64,000 bases of DNA. It comes from Phoronis australis. Taxonomy: Eukaryota; Phoronida; Phoronidae. A program made the translations under genes and the position numbers. Below are positions 24,701-39,700 of the stretch, in pieces. The notes under the pieces were generated by a model. It had not been told where the DNA came from. It did not search any database and was given only the letters and a program-made list of their open reading frames with translations. The stretch lies in NCBI GenBank assembly GCA_002633005.1, contig NMRA01000124.1, positions 780,902 through 844,901 on the forward strand, read 5' to 3'. Numbering within the stretch: position 1 is the stretch's first letter; every line of letters starts with the position of its first letter.

Positions 24701-27700
24701 TTCAACATATTTTTGTTCAAGAAAACCAAATTTAATGATTTTTAGGGCAATTTCCAGAGGTTAACCAGACATTCATCGACAAAGACAATGTCAATCTGTA
24801 TAGATATCACTGCAAAAACATGGTTTATAATATTGTTTTCCTTCTGAAACAAATTATTAGATCTTTTAAAAAGCCAAGGAAACTGAAAGTAGACCACAAA
24901 TTAGATGACACCAATCACTGCAAAAGTACACGGATAATTGAACAACACCCTTTGAAATGAAAAGTTGCATAAACTAGTGTTGTGCAATGAAAGTGAAGAA
25001 TAACGGAAGTCACTGAAAAAGTACAATGCTAATTCAGGCGCCTTACTTGCAATTCAACCGTTTCCATAACGAAGTAGACACCAATCACCGTTAGCGTACG
25101 GTAACAATTTATACGTCTCTTTAGACTACAAGCACTACAGACAAGTGTTTTCCAGCTACCAAAGCCCATAATTAGCAAAAAAAATAAACTACTGTAACAC
25201 AGGAAGAATGAAGTCTCATGTTTACAACCACACGGACAGCTTCTCTTAATCACAGCATCTATTATACCGAGATTAATAGGTTAATTACTAGCTTACCTGA
25301 CAAGAGTGCAGCGCGGAGAAAATGAGACGGACTCATGACGAGAAACAATTTCCCGATTCATTACGGGGGCTCCTTTTACATAATTGAGAGAAAAACACAA
25401 GAGCTGGCAACAGATACTATTTTTCTGTACAAAATAAGCCTAGAAACAAATCACTTGTGTATTTGAGACAGCCCTAAACAAAGTCTGACAATACTCAATT
25501 CCCACTCATACTGAGACTTCAGAGTTCCTCTGACAAACAAGCAGACCTAGAGAACACGTCAAAAGCAACCAGACAAAATACCACTCTCGCTGGTTTTAAT
25601 GTTACTTACACTCATTCTAACAACAAAAGACTAGCTATACTCGCTAGTTTTCCACTTCCAAAGTTTTCAACAATCTTGAACAACTCTTGCCCTTTTTCAA
25701 TATCTCTCTAAATGAGCTTTCCATACACGGAGATTATTTTTGTCATTTTTCGGGTCTTCCATGATGAGTGAGGAACCGCAGGGAGCATTCATTGTCATTT
25801 AGTCATGCAAAAAGAGCAGCAGCAAAACCCCCACATCAGTTATCTGGCCCTATTCTCATTGTGACACCTCAGACTTCGCACAACATGGACTTAACAACAA
25901 GGAGTCGGCAATAAATAAATGTAAATGTTGGGTTGAAAATGAACGTCATAGACTCGGGTACAATCAGATAATTCTCCGCTTATTTTGCACAAAAATAACT
26001 GTCAAAATTGTAATTTTCCATTTTTCAAATTCTGATAGCACGACCGTGAATAAAGGAAATTTTAACGAAACAGTTTTATGGCATCTGCACAGTAGAAACT
26101 ATGTTAGTAAGCGACTAAATTTTTCTTAATTTTTACTTTCGTGGAGTAATTTGACAAAATTGAGTTTCACTTGTCAACCATACGCCTGCTAAATAAGGAA
26201 AGAATTGAGGTTTGCTGGAAAGAACTTTTGTATTTTTGCAGCAAGTACAACTAGACATAGGCCAGCAAATAGCTGTTCACGCGTCTGCTAATGGCGCGAA
26301 AATTAGTAGCAAATATGTATAATTACATCTTTCTCCCGTGCGCATTTGATGAGCTCTTGTAGAAACTTCATGACGGACGCGTTGGCCTCACGGTGATCAC
26401 ATGAACAGGCGGCGATGGCGCAGCAGAAGATGTTTTTGATGAGCGAGCACTGTAGGAAGGCTAACGGGATTCTCTGCGCCGATCTACGTACAAAGAAGTA
26501 CACGTGTTTTCATCAGCCGACTGTCATAACTAACAGGCGATTCAAAACTCGCTAGGTGAGCTAGCGAGACGTAGGTCCCACCAATTAAGTGCATGCACTC
26601 AGGTAGTCATGTGGAACCCTTATCTACAAATCGACCCCCATGTTTAAGTTTTGCTTTTTGTTCTCATTCCATTCATCACCTAGTGAATATGGAGTCGCCT
26701 ATCATTGCAAATAATTACTGCCGATTATGATACATCCTATAACAAGGACAGCGCAATATACATTCAGGCTAAATGCCCCCACTTTAAAGTGCATAATAGT
26801 CACAGTCTTTGGACGAAAAATCAATAGCACATGTCATTCTTGTAATTAGTATCCGACAACGTGTTAATTAGTAGCTGTCGCATTGTGATCATAAGATACA
26901 AAAGGGAGAAAAGGCAGACACTGAAACCTTTATGCATAAACAATTTTTTTATTGTCAGTTTTGGGAAAAAGCATCTACGAAGGGATAACATTGTATACGC
27001 ATTACCACTAGCTGCTCAGAAAATTATAGTAAATTTCTAATGTGTAATAGCTTTTTGATACATTTACCCAGAATTCATACTTGTGGATAAGTATGTACTA
27101 TCCTTTTCTTACTATACAGAAAAAAAAATTAGTCACACCAACCGGTGCTCATAAATAGTGATTTGGAGACCAAATGTGTTGGTGTTGGCTTACGCACAAG
27201 ATGACAAGATTTTATGCATTGTGAATATACAGAGTTGGTAGTCCATGTACCATAGTTTATGGTAACACAACGTTCGCACTCCTGTGCTGGTTCCATGACT
27301 TCTGAACTGTTTCCACCAAGCCCAAGAAATTGAAATGAATCTCAAAAATTTCGGATGGTGAGTCCACTGGATCCCATTGTTTAGAAATGTAGGGCAAACA
27401 CTGCCGAGCTAACCAGCCTGCAGTTGTACCTAAGTGATTTCGTACAGATGAAGACTGGTTCAAAAGAAGTAGAAACAAACCTGGAACATCCACTCGACAA
27501 AACAGTGAAAATAGAAAACAGTGAATTTCAACTCGACCACTTTGCTAATGACATTTATCTAAAACATAAGCAAAACTAACCTTAAACACAGTCTAAATAA
27601 GTCATCCACTGTATCCGGGTGATTCCGTAAACCGTTGTGCTCTTCTAAAATTTTAAAGGTGGGCGTACAAAAATGCTGAAAGCAGAAAACCAACGACATC

Positions 27701-30700
27701 CTGATTAGGCATTTCCAGACATGTTAATCACATGTTAATCACACAAACCCATTGAGAACCACACTTAACACATACTGACAGCAAAATAATTCTAACGAGT
27801 AAAAAAACAATGTGCTTATTTGCAACTCCGACACTGTCCTATGGAATTCCCAGAGGAGGCAAAACTTTCTTCCAATGCACAACTCATCTTCCAGTAAGTG
27901 AACAGACGACGTACTTGCCGGAGGTAAACACACATCACACCAGGTGTCGCTACTGAATAGCGGCGTCCCAACTAATAGTGTTGGTCGCAAACCCTGCGCA
28001 CTGAGACAAAACAGAGTTGGTGGACCATACACTACATCCTACGGTTACAGTACTGAGTACAGCCGATCTCTGAGAGCCGTACTCATTCATTATTATACCC
28101 ATTCACAGAGATCATTCAATGAGGCTCAGTGTACAGTCGGTCTCTGAGCCGTATTCATCCACTAATATACACACTTACGGTAATCATGTCAATAAGGCCT
28201 TGTGTACAGCCGGTCTCTGAGCCGTACTCATTCATTATTAAACCCATTCAGAGATCATTCAATGAGGCCTTGTGGACAGCCATTCTCTGAGCAGTATTCA
28301 TGCACTAATATACACACTTACAGTAATCATGTCAATGAGGCCTTGTGTACAGCCAGTCTCTGAGCCGTATTCATCCACTAATATACTGCCCAGGTACAGG
28401 AAGCATGAATGAGGATGGACACTGTATAAACTGATCATCTACAAGAGACAGTCGTCAACATTAGACAAAATATGGCACAAAATCTTCGTCTTAGTACACG
28501 GTATGGCAGAGACTAATGGAATTTCGTTTTGCCAAACTCCTTAACAATTACAATTTTTAAGAACATTTGGTGTCACCATCATTAGCATATTTTACAACAC
28601 TTGCAGTAAGATCTTGAAAAGTAACAAAACAGTAATTTTATCAATTTCTATTCCTATCCCAAACTGAAGAACTTTCCCTATCAAGAGTTTCCACAGTTTC
28701 TTACCATATCAATCCTTTTAAACACTCATTCTACAACACTATAATCGAAAATGTAAAAATCAAATTCCCCAATATGATGCGCTTTTTATAAGACGGCAAA
28801 TTTTCTAACACAAACAAAGATTTTTTTCACTTTCTTGGTTTAAATTCAGGAGGATTGCCAAAAATAGCCTGCAAAGTTAATTGGCACAGAACCTCTCGCT
28901 TTATAAACCCTTAAAAGTTACAGAAAATTGCAAATACAAACAGGGTTACATTTACAAAATGTCCGTGTCCTTATATCATAATTGATGAACCTGATACTGA
29001 TTGTTCTTAATTGCTCGTAACTAAGGAAATGGAAACAGTATCTGTAACCCTAAATATAGCTGGTTTCCTATGCATGCTGCGGTAACCTTAACTTACAGGG
29101 ACATTTATGCCACACAAGGTCTCACATGTCATCTAGCTGCCTCAAAACTGAGTACAAAAATTCTTCAATTATTTCGAACAAAATCGATTTTGCCAAAACG
29201 GCCATTTTCCTAAATTTCAATTAACAGCAGACAACAGTAATTCTCGGCTTCTTTCGCATAAAAATAATTGCTAAGCATTTCGTCTTATCATTTCACAAAG
29301 GCTGATTACCTTGCTTCAGATGATGGCAGCTTTATCAAATGCTGCTCTATGACATCTTCATAGTGCAAAGCAAGCTAACGACAGACTAAAATTTTCTTAA
29401 GACTTTAAATAAATTCTGTCTGCCATATATGTGAGCCAAAACAGTGCAAATGGACCTTGGGACTAATAATAAGAATTTCACCAAATGTGTTGTTTTATGA
29501 CAGCTGTAAAGTAGATATCACTAGCTCCAATCAAGTAAAATTTTCTAAATCTAAATCTTTTAACTTGACAATGAAATTCCACTCGTCTGCCAGATCGTCT
29601 GCTAAATAACTGAAGAGTTACGTGACATACTGCACTGTTCTGTTTACTGCACATCAGACTCACCTCAAACAAAACAAATCAAAATAAAATAGAATCAAAT
29701 CTTATATTATTAGATCATGATGTTACCTTACACACAATATCACATAGTTAAGGCTTCATGATCAAGGTTGAGAAAAGAAAAATATCGAAATACGCACCTG
29801 AGCAACTAAAGGAGATAAGAGAGCTGACGATCCTTTACCGACGCACCGGATTGCGAACCTTATACAGCGACAACATCGCTCAATGATCCGCGTGTCTCCC
29901 TGGTACTTGTTACAGGCATCAGACAAAATAGGCCACAGCTGGGACATTAAAACAGACAGGTTGATGACATTAGTACAGTAAACGCTCACCAATTTCAGAT
30001 ACAAATAATTGTCAAAATCATCCTTTTTCATTCTTTAATGGCTTTAAAACATGGTTCTGAATGCCTACAGCTTTTCAAATTATTGTATGCTGGTAGCTGT
30101 GATAGAGAATTTGAAGGTGAAAGACCGTTAATTTGGTGCTAGGTATCTTTCATCGAAAAAACAAGAAAAGAAAATTTCAACTGTCCGCCATAATGTGTCC
30201 TAAATTGGAGCCATTTTATCGTAACATCAGATTAAAACTCAAGGACTTCAGGTTGGACAACGGAATAGGGTTCGTTTCGTTAGGCTTGAATCTTGCGAGT
30301 AATTAACTAATTGCAAATGTACAATGTTGACAAAGAATGCAAGATTAATAAGCGGGATCAATAGATTCATTTATGGCAACCCATTACGAACCTGTAGGAT
30401 TTTAAAAACATCTGAATTATTCAGTTAGAATGCACAAGGTGATTGTCGAAGGCAAACTCACGACAGTGAGAACTGTACCGAAAAATCTAAATCCAGCATT
30501 TTTAAAAACTTTCAAAGTACGGTTGAACAACTTTGTAAGATTTTTTCCTAACGGGCGTAAACACTTTGAGCGCCATGATATCAATACGACATAAGGGTAA
30601 TCTGCATGAGTTGACATCCACGACGGATTGTCGATCATACAGTATCAATCTGAAATACGTGGACATTTCTTTCAAATGCTAGAACTGCAGAAGATGCTCA

Positions 30701-33700
30701 TTGGAAAGCAGAGTCTTATCCTGTTACCTTCCTCTTAAATATGACATTGTGGTCTTTGCGATATTATCAGACATTCCTTTAAATCAATGCCTGTCTTTAT
30801 ACTCTAATAAGGGTAAGGATCCACCAGCAGAGGTCTGGACTGCGACCACGGAGGTTAAACATTAGACTTCGCATTACGACTGATCTCAGAAAATCAATTT
30901 TCTCGCTTATACAAACCCTTTAAATTTACCGAATGAAATAACGTGTTTTCTATTCTCAACAACTTCATCAGATAAAGCCAATGCTACAGAAATCTTCTCC
31001 ACTACTACATACCTCCTCAATAACTGCTTTGCATGGATGAGGCTGGCCGTTTGTAATAGTAGGAGTGGTGTGTCTGAAGAAAAAACAAATTTAATAAGCT
31101 AATTAATGCTTTGATCACATATAGGGTGATGCTCTTCTGATCCCCGAATTCTGTCCCAACACCTAGTATCATTGATTGGTTTTTTGTAAGATGAGATGCC
31201 AACACTTGGCCAGCGCACCCGACAACTGAACAACTTTTCTATCTCCACCGTCGAAAGCTTCAAGTGGCAAGGCATAAAATGGAGGCAAGCCATTACACAT
31301 AAAACCACAGGGTGTCCCAAACTTACACTTCAGTACATCACACCAAGAGTTTGACTTCAGGTCAGACTCTGAGCCCCAGCCTGCTGTATGGTTACGTCTT
31401 AGTATAAAAGTAGACACGTGAGATGTCACGTGTCGTGTATGCACGGGAATGGCAAACGGACGACGGTTTTGGAGAATGAAAATTTATCACATAACGCTAC
31501 TGGTAAATGTGCACTGATCCAGTCAAGCAATGTGACACTAATCTTATTCCCAAGCTAATAAAGTTTAACCAGCAATACTGTTTATTGACGTAGAAATGCA
31601 GCCATTGTAATCTCAAGTGCGTACGCATTTTTGGGACACCCTGTATGTATTGACAGATGTTTCCTTACACAATGCCGCACACAAATAGATAACCAAAGGC
31701 AGAGGCTCAGGTGAATAAACAAACAGTTTTGGCATTCAGATGAAGTTAGACCGGCAACAGCAAACTTCATCAACTAAGCACATATCATGACCTACAAGGG
31801 GGATTTTTGCTTATTTCTCAAATTTCTCAAAAGAATAATCTTCAAAAAAACCTTGACTTCCTCACTCACATATTTGTACTGTATAGCTTTGATGAAAGAA
31901 AAACTAATAAAATTTGGAAAATTATTTTTGTTCAAAATTGAAGGGATATTAACATAAAATGAAGGTGTGGATGACAAGACAGGAAAATAAATTGCATGAT
32001 ATATTCCAAAACAAGGAGAAAAACCAGCAATGTGGCACACATATGTTATTCCAACACACCTGAGCAAGACCAAGACCCACCAGACGTCTTACTAACATGT
32101 ATGTAAAGGACACAAACACCCCCAAAACTAATATCTTAAATTCTACTATAAACCTGTTCCCGTGAAATTGGCTATCAAGCCAGACAATAAAACATGACTG
32201 CCTTAGATGGTTGCAAAGGGTAACAACCACGACGAGATGTCCTCTCCACGACACTAAATAATGCCAAACGTCATAACACAACATTAGATGTTGGGTCTAG
32301 ATGTTATTTGTTGAGTTTTGTCCTGGACGGAAATAGAAACATAACAGTGTAAATACCAAGGTCATCCAATGAGAAACAAATAAGTTGTGGCTCCCACTCA
32401 CGTTGTATTTTCATTTCATCTGAGTTTTCCAAAAACGATTTTCATTTCTCACGAGTTCAAGAAACAAGTCCTTTGTGACTGATGCTTGTCATGCTTATCT
32501 GAGCAGACAAACACGCACCAGGACTCATAAAATGGAGGATTTCTTTTTTATATCTCAAACTTTTCAGTTACATTTCTAGTAACATTTCCAAACGTGGAAA
32601 ATTGTTGTGTCAAATTTCAAGTTTTCCAAGATGTCCATGACATATGGACACTATGCCAATCCTTATCCCAATTGACCTTTTAACATATGGCGAGAGACGC
32701 CATGTTACGGAAACGATAGAGAGATAGCAGTCATCCTAGGCAGCACTTATGCACATATAAGATCGGAAGAATTCCCTTCACTTTCGTAGCATTTCAAAGG
32801 GTCAGAAGTTCAATTATTACAGACACGAGTTAACAAATAGGATCTAACTATAATCAACTGCCAGCATACAGAGGATACGATCACCTGCGGGACAATTTCT
32901 GGATTCTACATTGGAGAAGTATTATCCCACAAATCCATGCTCAATTTTTGGCTATCAATAAAGAAGCCAATGAACTTAACATGAAACCCTACAGAATGTG
33001 TAACTCAAACCACTGGTACAAGCTCAAAACTGTGCTCAGCTTTGTTAGGCAATGGTAAAGGCTTATTCATTACAGGTGGCATTGAAAGGAATCAGTTTTC
33101 TCCTTCTATTCATAACGTATGAGATTTCACAACAAATGATGAGAAAATGTTGCATAATCAACCAAAACCGAGAAAATGGTGACAACAGCTCATCGATGAC
33201 GTACAGGGTGTCCCAAAAAATGTGCTCACACTTCAGTACAACACCGTATATCAGACACTTGTTTTCGAGCCTAGTGTATGGCTATAGCTTGCAGTGAAAG
33301 TAGGCGTGCGTACCGTCACAAGCTCTGTATAGTAGGGAATGGCAAACAAACAACTCGGTTTTGGAAAATAAAAATGTTTTGTGCAAATGTTACTGGAAAC
33401 TTAAAAAAGTCAAAGAAGTGCGAAGAAAATTAATCTTCTTCCCTAGTTAGTAAACATTACATTTATTTTGGTGTAAACAGTTATTAATTCCCTTTTTGAT
33501 CACCTCTTTATGAACTAAATCAGCAACCCTTGGCCTAAGTCAATAAAACAACAGACGTCATCTGAAGTATGAGAACATTTTTGGGACAACCAGAATTTGT
33601 GGATTATTGTGAAACTCAATGCAAGCTGACGAACTTAGAGGAGCTACCTATCATCTAAGCATAGGAATGTTTTTATGAAGAAAACTTAGTCTATTAGACT

Positions 33701-36700
33701 TTACTTTATGAAGAAAACTTAGTCTATTAGACTTTACTTGATGAAGAAAACTTAGTCTATTAGACTTTACTTTATGACGAAAACTTAGTCTATTAGACTT
33801 TACTTTACGAAGAAAACTTAGTCTATTAGAATTTACTTTAACAGCAAGTATTTTCTTACTCATTCTATGATGTGAACAGCAACTGTATATTATTCACATG
33901 ACAAGTACGTCATTCACTGAGAGTGTCAACGCTCAAATTCAAAGATGTCTGACGACCACCAAACAGACTTATGTACGGACAAGATGCTACTCACCTAAAG
34001 ATGGCAGCTAGCCTGTCAAGCCAAACTGTCGGGTCTTTTGTGGTTGGGGTCTTCTCAGCTGCAGCTGTGCTGGATTCTTGTTGTAAAATCTAAAACCAAT
34101 TTCCAATTAAACAAAATTTTTTGCCTGAAGTAGAAATAAGTTATTTTTATTTACAGGAATTTCATCTTAATAGATAAATCATTCAGTGTTAAGTTCATCA
34201 ATTAAATAAGCTAAGATCAGAATGTTTGGTGAGCCAGAATAGACATTTGTAATATTACGGCGCAATGCCGCAAATAGCAGTAGTTTGGCACTGAGGCACC
34301 TCACAACATCCGACAGTGTACATCGGGACACCACTATTGTCAACAAATTTCTTTAATAAGGTGCCGACGACTCACCTGAGCTAGGGGAGACGCCTGGATT
34401 GCACACAGTTGTCTGAAGCCATCTGTGACCTGGTCCCCTGACATTTGAGCGAGTGTCATTGCCGCGCCTGAAACGGATCACAGTGTCTGAGGTAATGGAT
34501 GTAACAAAGACAAGGAGCATGGAAAACAAATAATCTTGAAAATGGTGAAGTGGCATAACCAACAAAACAACAAACTGTGAAACACAAGACAGTAGACAGA
34601 GACAAACACAATACTGTTTTCATCATCATTATCTTTTCAGAAAGAATGTGGCCAGGCAATAGCAAAATTTGAATCCCTCTGCCACAAAGGATTTTGCTAG
34701 AATGACGAGACATGACCAGTCACTTTCGCTACAACTAAGTAGAACAAGCTGTCATGAGGGATAAACGTAATTTCAACCGATGACTTTTGGCATGTACTAT
34801 AAATGAATTTAGTCAATGAGTAGACAAGCTTACCTTTTAGAAGGCCAATAGCAGCATCATTGGAGACATTGAAGCTATCCAGAGCCTGCACAATGTGAAG
34901 AAGGCCCGTGAAATGTTTGACCATATGGCCTTTACACTTGGAGCAGATCTTTTGCAGTGCATTGGCTGCGGCTGTGGCCAATAGGGGCTGCTGTAGGCCG
35001 GCCAATAAGAACTGTAGTACAGGATCTGAAGGACCAATCAAGAGGAAGAATTCACAAATGAAATGAAATGCTAAACTCTTCAAAATATTTTGTACTCTGG
35101 GAATTCCAAAGGTTCTTTTGAAGTGCACAGAAAACAACGAGAAACTGCAGTCGACTCTAACAGTGGAGCTACAATGAATGGGTTTTTTCATTCTCCACAA
35201 CCAATTTTGATACAGGTTGCGCGTGGTTCACACAACAAACACTAATCATTCAACTAACGAATCCTTTGTTCAAATTGAACACAATTACTACCATTCTGTC
35301 ACCAGCTTTGTTGAAAGACCCTGGATATATACACTGGGGTTTCACAACTGGTTGCAATTGGTGCTAACACTCGAAAATTTTGTTCCCTGTAATTTTAGTA
35401 AACTGCGCCACATTTTCTAACCTCTAAGCATCGTAAAACAAACAGATTCCTGGAATAAGATAAACACCATTAGTTCCCAGTAAAATCATATTTCAGAATA
35501 TTTCTGCTAACAATTTTGGGAAACCCTGTAAACTCATTTCCTATGCAACAGAAAATCAGTCTTTACTTGTCCTTGTGTGATATTGATATTTATGTCATAT
35601 TATGACAGTTGTTCTTTTCTTTATTAACACCACCTAGTGGTTATCTGTGGAGTGAGAACAAACATGACGACTACCAAGTAAATAAACGTCTGACTGCTAT
35701 CTCACATGATTTGATGTTTCAAAACATGTTAAAATTTAAACCAAGATTGCACAATGTACATCCCCAGGTCACAACTAGTGCGACAATTATGTTGGAACAC
35801 TTCCATAATTCAAGAAACGTGCCTTGTGTGAATCTGAAGAAGAAATAATTCAGCATCTAGAGGTCAACAAAATTCCCGATCACTTTCTCGTGATTTACCT
35901 CAGTTTGAAGACGCAGATTTTTGGGTTCAAAAGCGAAAGTAGTCTCCCTTTAATTTAAGACACACAGACGGTAAGAAGAGTATATTACAGAACAGTTGTT
36001 CCAATAAACTCGAAAAAGTTTAATACTAGCCTAAGACATCTGTGTGACTGTCAATCCACTCGGATAGTTCTCCGATGAGCTGTATTGACGTGTAACGGAC
36101 CGCCACGTGAAGTTCTGTGCTCTTCTGACTTAACACAGCATTCAGCACCTGCGGCACTATCACATTTTCGCTCCTAGACAGATGAGAAAATAATTAGCCA
36201 ACAGTAACATTAAACAAAAACGACAAACATTTTGATTAGTTTGAAATTAAAATTAAAACTGCGAGGAAAATTGCGAAGAAAATTGCGGAGAGAATTTTGA
36301 AAAAAATCAGAATGACAACAGGAGGGTTCGACTCCGCAATTTTTTTCTGCCCGAACAAACTAGGTCAATGTGTTTGAAATTTGATGCAATTGTTTGACCA
36401 CAAAAACATGGTCATCCAAATATCAGGGCTTGGAATGACCCATGACAAAAAAAGAGGAAAATTTCTACTGCCCCAAATACACATTGCAATCTAAACAAGC
36501 AAACCTTAACTGTGTTGTGTTGTGTTGGCAAAACGCACTCATTTGAAGCAGTACCTGACATCTATTTCAGCAACAATAATGAAGGAAATTAGATGCAACA
36601 AATATTTTTTTAAATTGAGATAATAAAGATAGTGATGCAAAATTTGCAGAGTGAGTGACAGAAGGTTATTGTTGATTTGCTGCAGAGAGACCTATAAATT

Positions 36701-39700
36701 TATTTTCATTATTTTAAGTTCTTATAATTACGAAAGAAAATTATAAAAAAATTGAAAATCGACCCAGAGATTATCTGAAAGCCTGAAATACCGACACATT
36801 TAATTCCAACAAAGAATGTATTCCAACGCAATGGAAAAAGTCAAGACGAAAACCTGTGGCTTATACCCCAATTATTAGCATGGAAAAAATGAAAGTAAAA
36901 AAACAACATACTTTAAACTATAGAAAACACCAATCACACTCCTAAGTAGGCCAAACTTTTTAGTTTAAAACAGCACATACAGGATATAATTGTTCATAAG
37001 CCATTCTGGTGTAGAACAAACTATGTGACATAAGAAATAACTACAAGGACACTGAAAACTGGCTAGCAGAATTTGTAAACAATGGCTTAGACCAATCAGA
37101 TCATTCAGAACCTACCACATGACCACTTCCCTCTTGAACTGCAAAAATCGAGTTGGTCAAAACTACACGTTTTAACAAAAATAAACCATAAAAATGTCAA
37201 AATATATTGGAATACATCAATGGCAATTTAAAACACAGTTGAAGTAACAAAAATAGCACTTTGTATCCCGTTTCGGCGGCACGCAGTGTAGTGGACTCGG
37301 GCCTAGCAACTTGCCAACTGCCGGCACAGGCTTGCACGTGAGATTAAACAAAGGAATTTCATACATCACTCACATCCCACGATTCCAATCCAATGAATTA
37401 CCGGTTACGGTTGAATTTCCTATCAGAATGCGTTTTTCTTTCTTGTGTTTCATCGTTTTCAGGTCTTCCGCGATTCGGCTACGCACGCCGTAATTGTCAG
37501 TCAACGTTTACAGAGCACAAACCCAGACTTTTGTCGTTTGAGAACACATTGATCGTTTCCTTTATCCACTTTTTCCACAAAATATTCTGTCTACTCCAAG
37601 CTCCACGCATTTTTGGCCGCAGAATTGCACTATTTGTCACTGCGATTAATACCGTATGCAGACGCCATTGATGAACCACGCTATCCCAGGTGCCCCGGCA
37701 ATTATGATTTTCGTTCCTCCAAAACATAAAGAGAAGTTTCCGCTTTTCAAGTCGTCGGCAACGCCGCAGTTAGAAACCAATTTACGGCGGAAAATTTATA
37801 GCAAATCCGATTTTTTTCCGCGGAAATATAACAAAAATGCGAAGAAGGAGTAAGAGAAAAAAGCGGAAATCCGCGTTTCCACGGAAAATTCCAAGCCTTG
37901 AAATATTGACACAAACTCATAAAAACACACGGATCATTTGACTTTCCAATACTGATGACAAATACGATTGGCAACACGGATCACTTGACTTAAGGCCCGA
38001 TTTTCTTAGCTACGCAACTCTGACTGGGCATGTGTGGACTGGCAGCAGCGGATTATCCAACTTACGGCGTAATATTCTTGGCTACTGCACTCATAATAAA
38101 CAAGGCCGCCTCCATCTCGTTCCATCTCTCCGGAGACGTCTGCTGCAACTGTTGGTACATCTGCTTGAAACATGTCGCTGAGCCGACCAAGAAGACGATG
38201 TCCTGAACGAGGTCAGAGACACGCTGGCGGAACTCGTTGAAATCGTCGTCATCATTCGGTACACCCTCCTGAAAAAGTAATACAGGTGATAAACAACAAC
38301 AAACCACTGAGAAAACAAATTTCAAAAATTGACGTCAACCCACAGGGTTGTTTCCCTGGAAGTATGTTAACTAAAGTTTCATCTTTGGGCTGCAGCTAAA
38401 CATCACGTGAAAATACTGCTGAACAGAAGTTTTTTCACACGTTAAGAATTTTTTGTCAATGGTCAGTAAGAAACCGCATCTTCATGATGAGACAATAGAA
38501 ACAATGGTCATCACTCAATTCTCATGACGCGTCAACTCACATGATCAAGGTCATAGTGGCAATGCTGGCTGAGGGACCGAATCAGCTGCTCTGCGTACGG
38601 CATAAACAAGTCGTTCAGTTGTGTGTTATCCTTGCTGTACAGCTCCTCAGAAAGACGGTACCAGAAGTTGAACGTTATCTCCGCAACCTATGGCAAACAC
38701 GGACAGAGTTTTCAATAAGAGGGTTTAATGTGTACGTATACGAACGACTAAGTGCAATGTTTACAAATTTTCTTTCTGAACTCTTTAACCCGCTTGGCAA
38801 GCCAAATTCACTCCATGGAGTGACCTGGCATTTCCTTGACCAAGATTGAGAATCGACGTGAAACTTACTTTACCTTTATCACTGGGAAGTACTTTATCGT
38901 CACATACCATGTCAAGTTTAAGGGAAATTTTACCTTTTTGAAGGTGTTTTATAGTCATTTCAAGAGGTATTTTGAGCCTTTTTAGTTGATTGTTATAGAA
39001 ATGATGTTAACAATTCTACAAACCAGAAATACGATGCAATGACCAAGTCGCACAATGCAAACAGTGCGTGTCTGGACGGCTGAATTGATGTAATATAAGT
39101 TTTATTACCTATTTCTTGCACTATTACTCAAGTCCAATGGCAAATAGTTTTCATGTATACCAGGCCTGAGATTGACAAACTGAGCAGAGTTATCAGAACA
39201 AACGAGTGAGAGAAAAACAACTAACCCAAGCTGGCAGGAATTGACGGAACTGCTCCCTATGTTACACTACCAGTTTGAGAACTGGTATTACACTTTTTAT
39301 GGAAATCTGCTAAAAGGTTCAAAATACCTTTTATAGTACTTTAAGTAAAATGCGCTAAATTGACCAGAAACGCCATCATTTCCCATTTAAATTTCTAGTT
39401 GAGACGGCCCTACCTCGTATTCATTATGGCCGACACAGTTGAGCAACATCTCCAGTTGCCTCAGGTCCCCTAGGCCTTGGTTAGGGTGAGACAGCATGAA
39501 CTCGAGTAATGACTCCGACATTTCCGTGAATATCCGACACAGGTTTACAGCCCTGGAGAATGTAAAACAGTGCTTATCAAATCAACCACATGCGAGACAA
39601 ACGACGACAAAATAAATACAAACATTTTGCCCATAAATGACTTATTCTTACAAAAATAAAAAAACGGACGATCGCCGCACAAATCAACGTTTCGTCTTTT

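Noticed and set aside
27430-27480. A frame-preserving 51-bp candidate exon (AG before, GT after) between TNPO3 exons 20 and 21.
   Set aside because: The joined sequence LCLR-SAQRIP aligns directly with the family (LATR-FIQRSP) without it; inserting 17 residues breaks the alignment. It could only be a rare cassette.
28057-28400. CRISPR-like array (regular 70-bp repeats).
   Set aside because: The repeats are contiguous with no spacers, derive from TNPO3 exon 19, and the genome is animal.
33651-33863. Open frame with an 11-residue repeat [11 protein letters not shown].
   Set aside because: It is the translation of an intronic minisatellite whose unit length happens to be a multiple of three.
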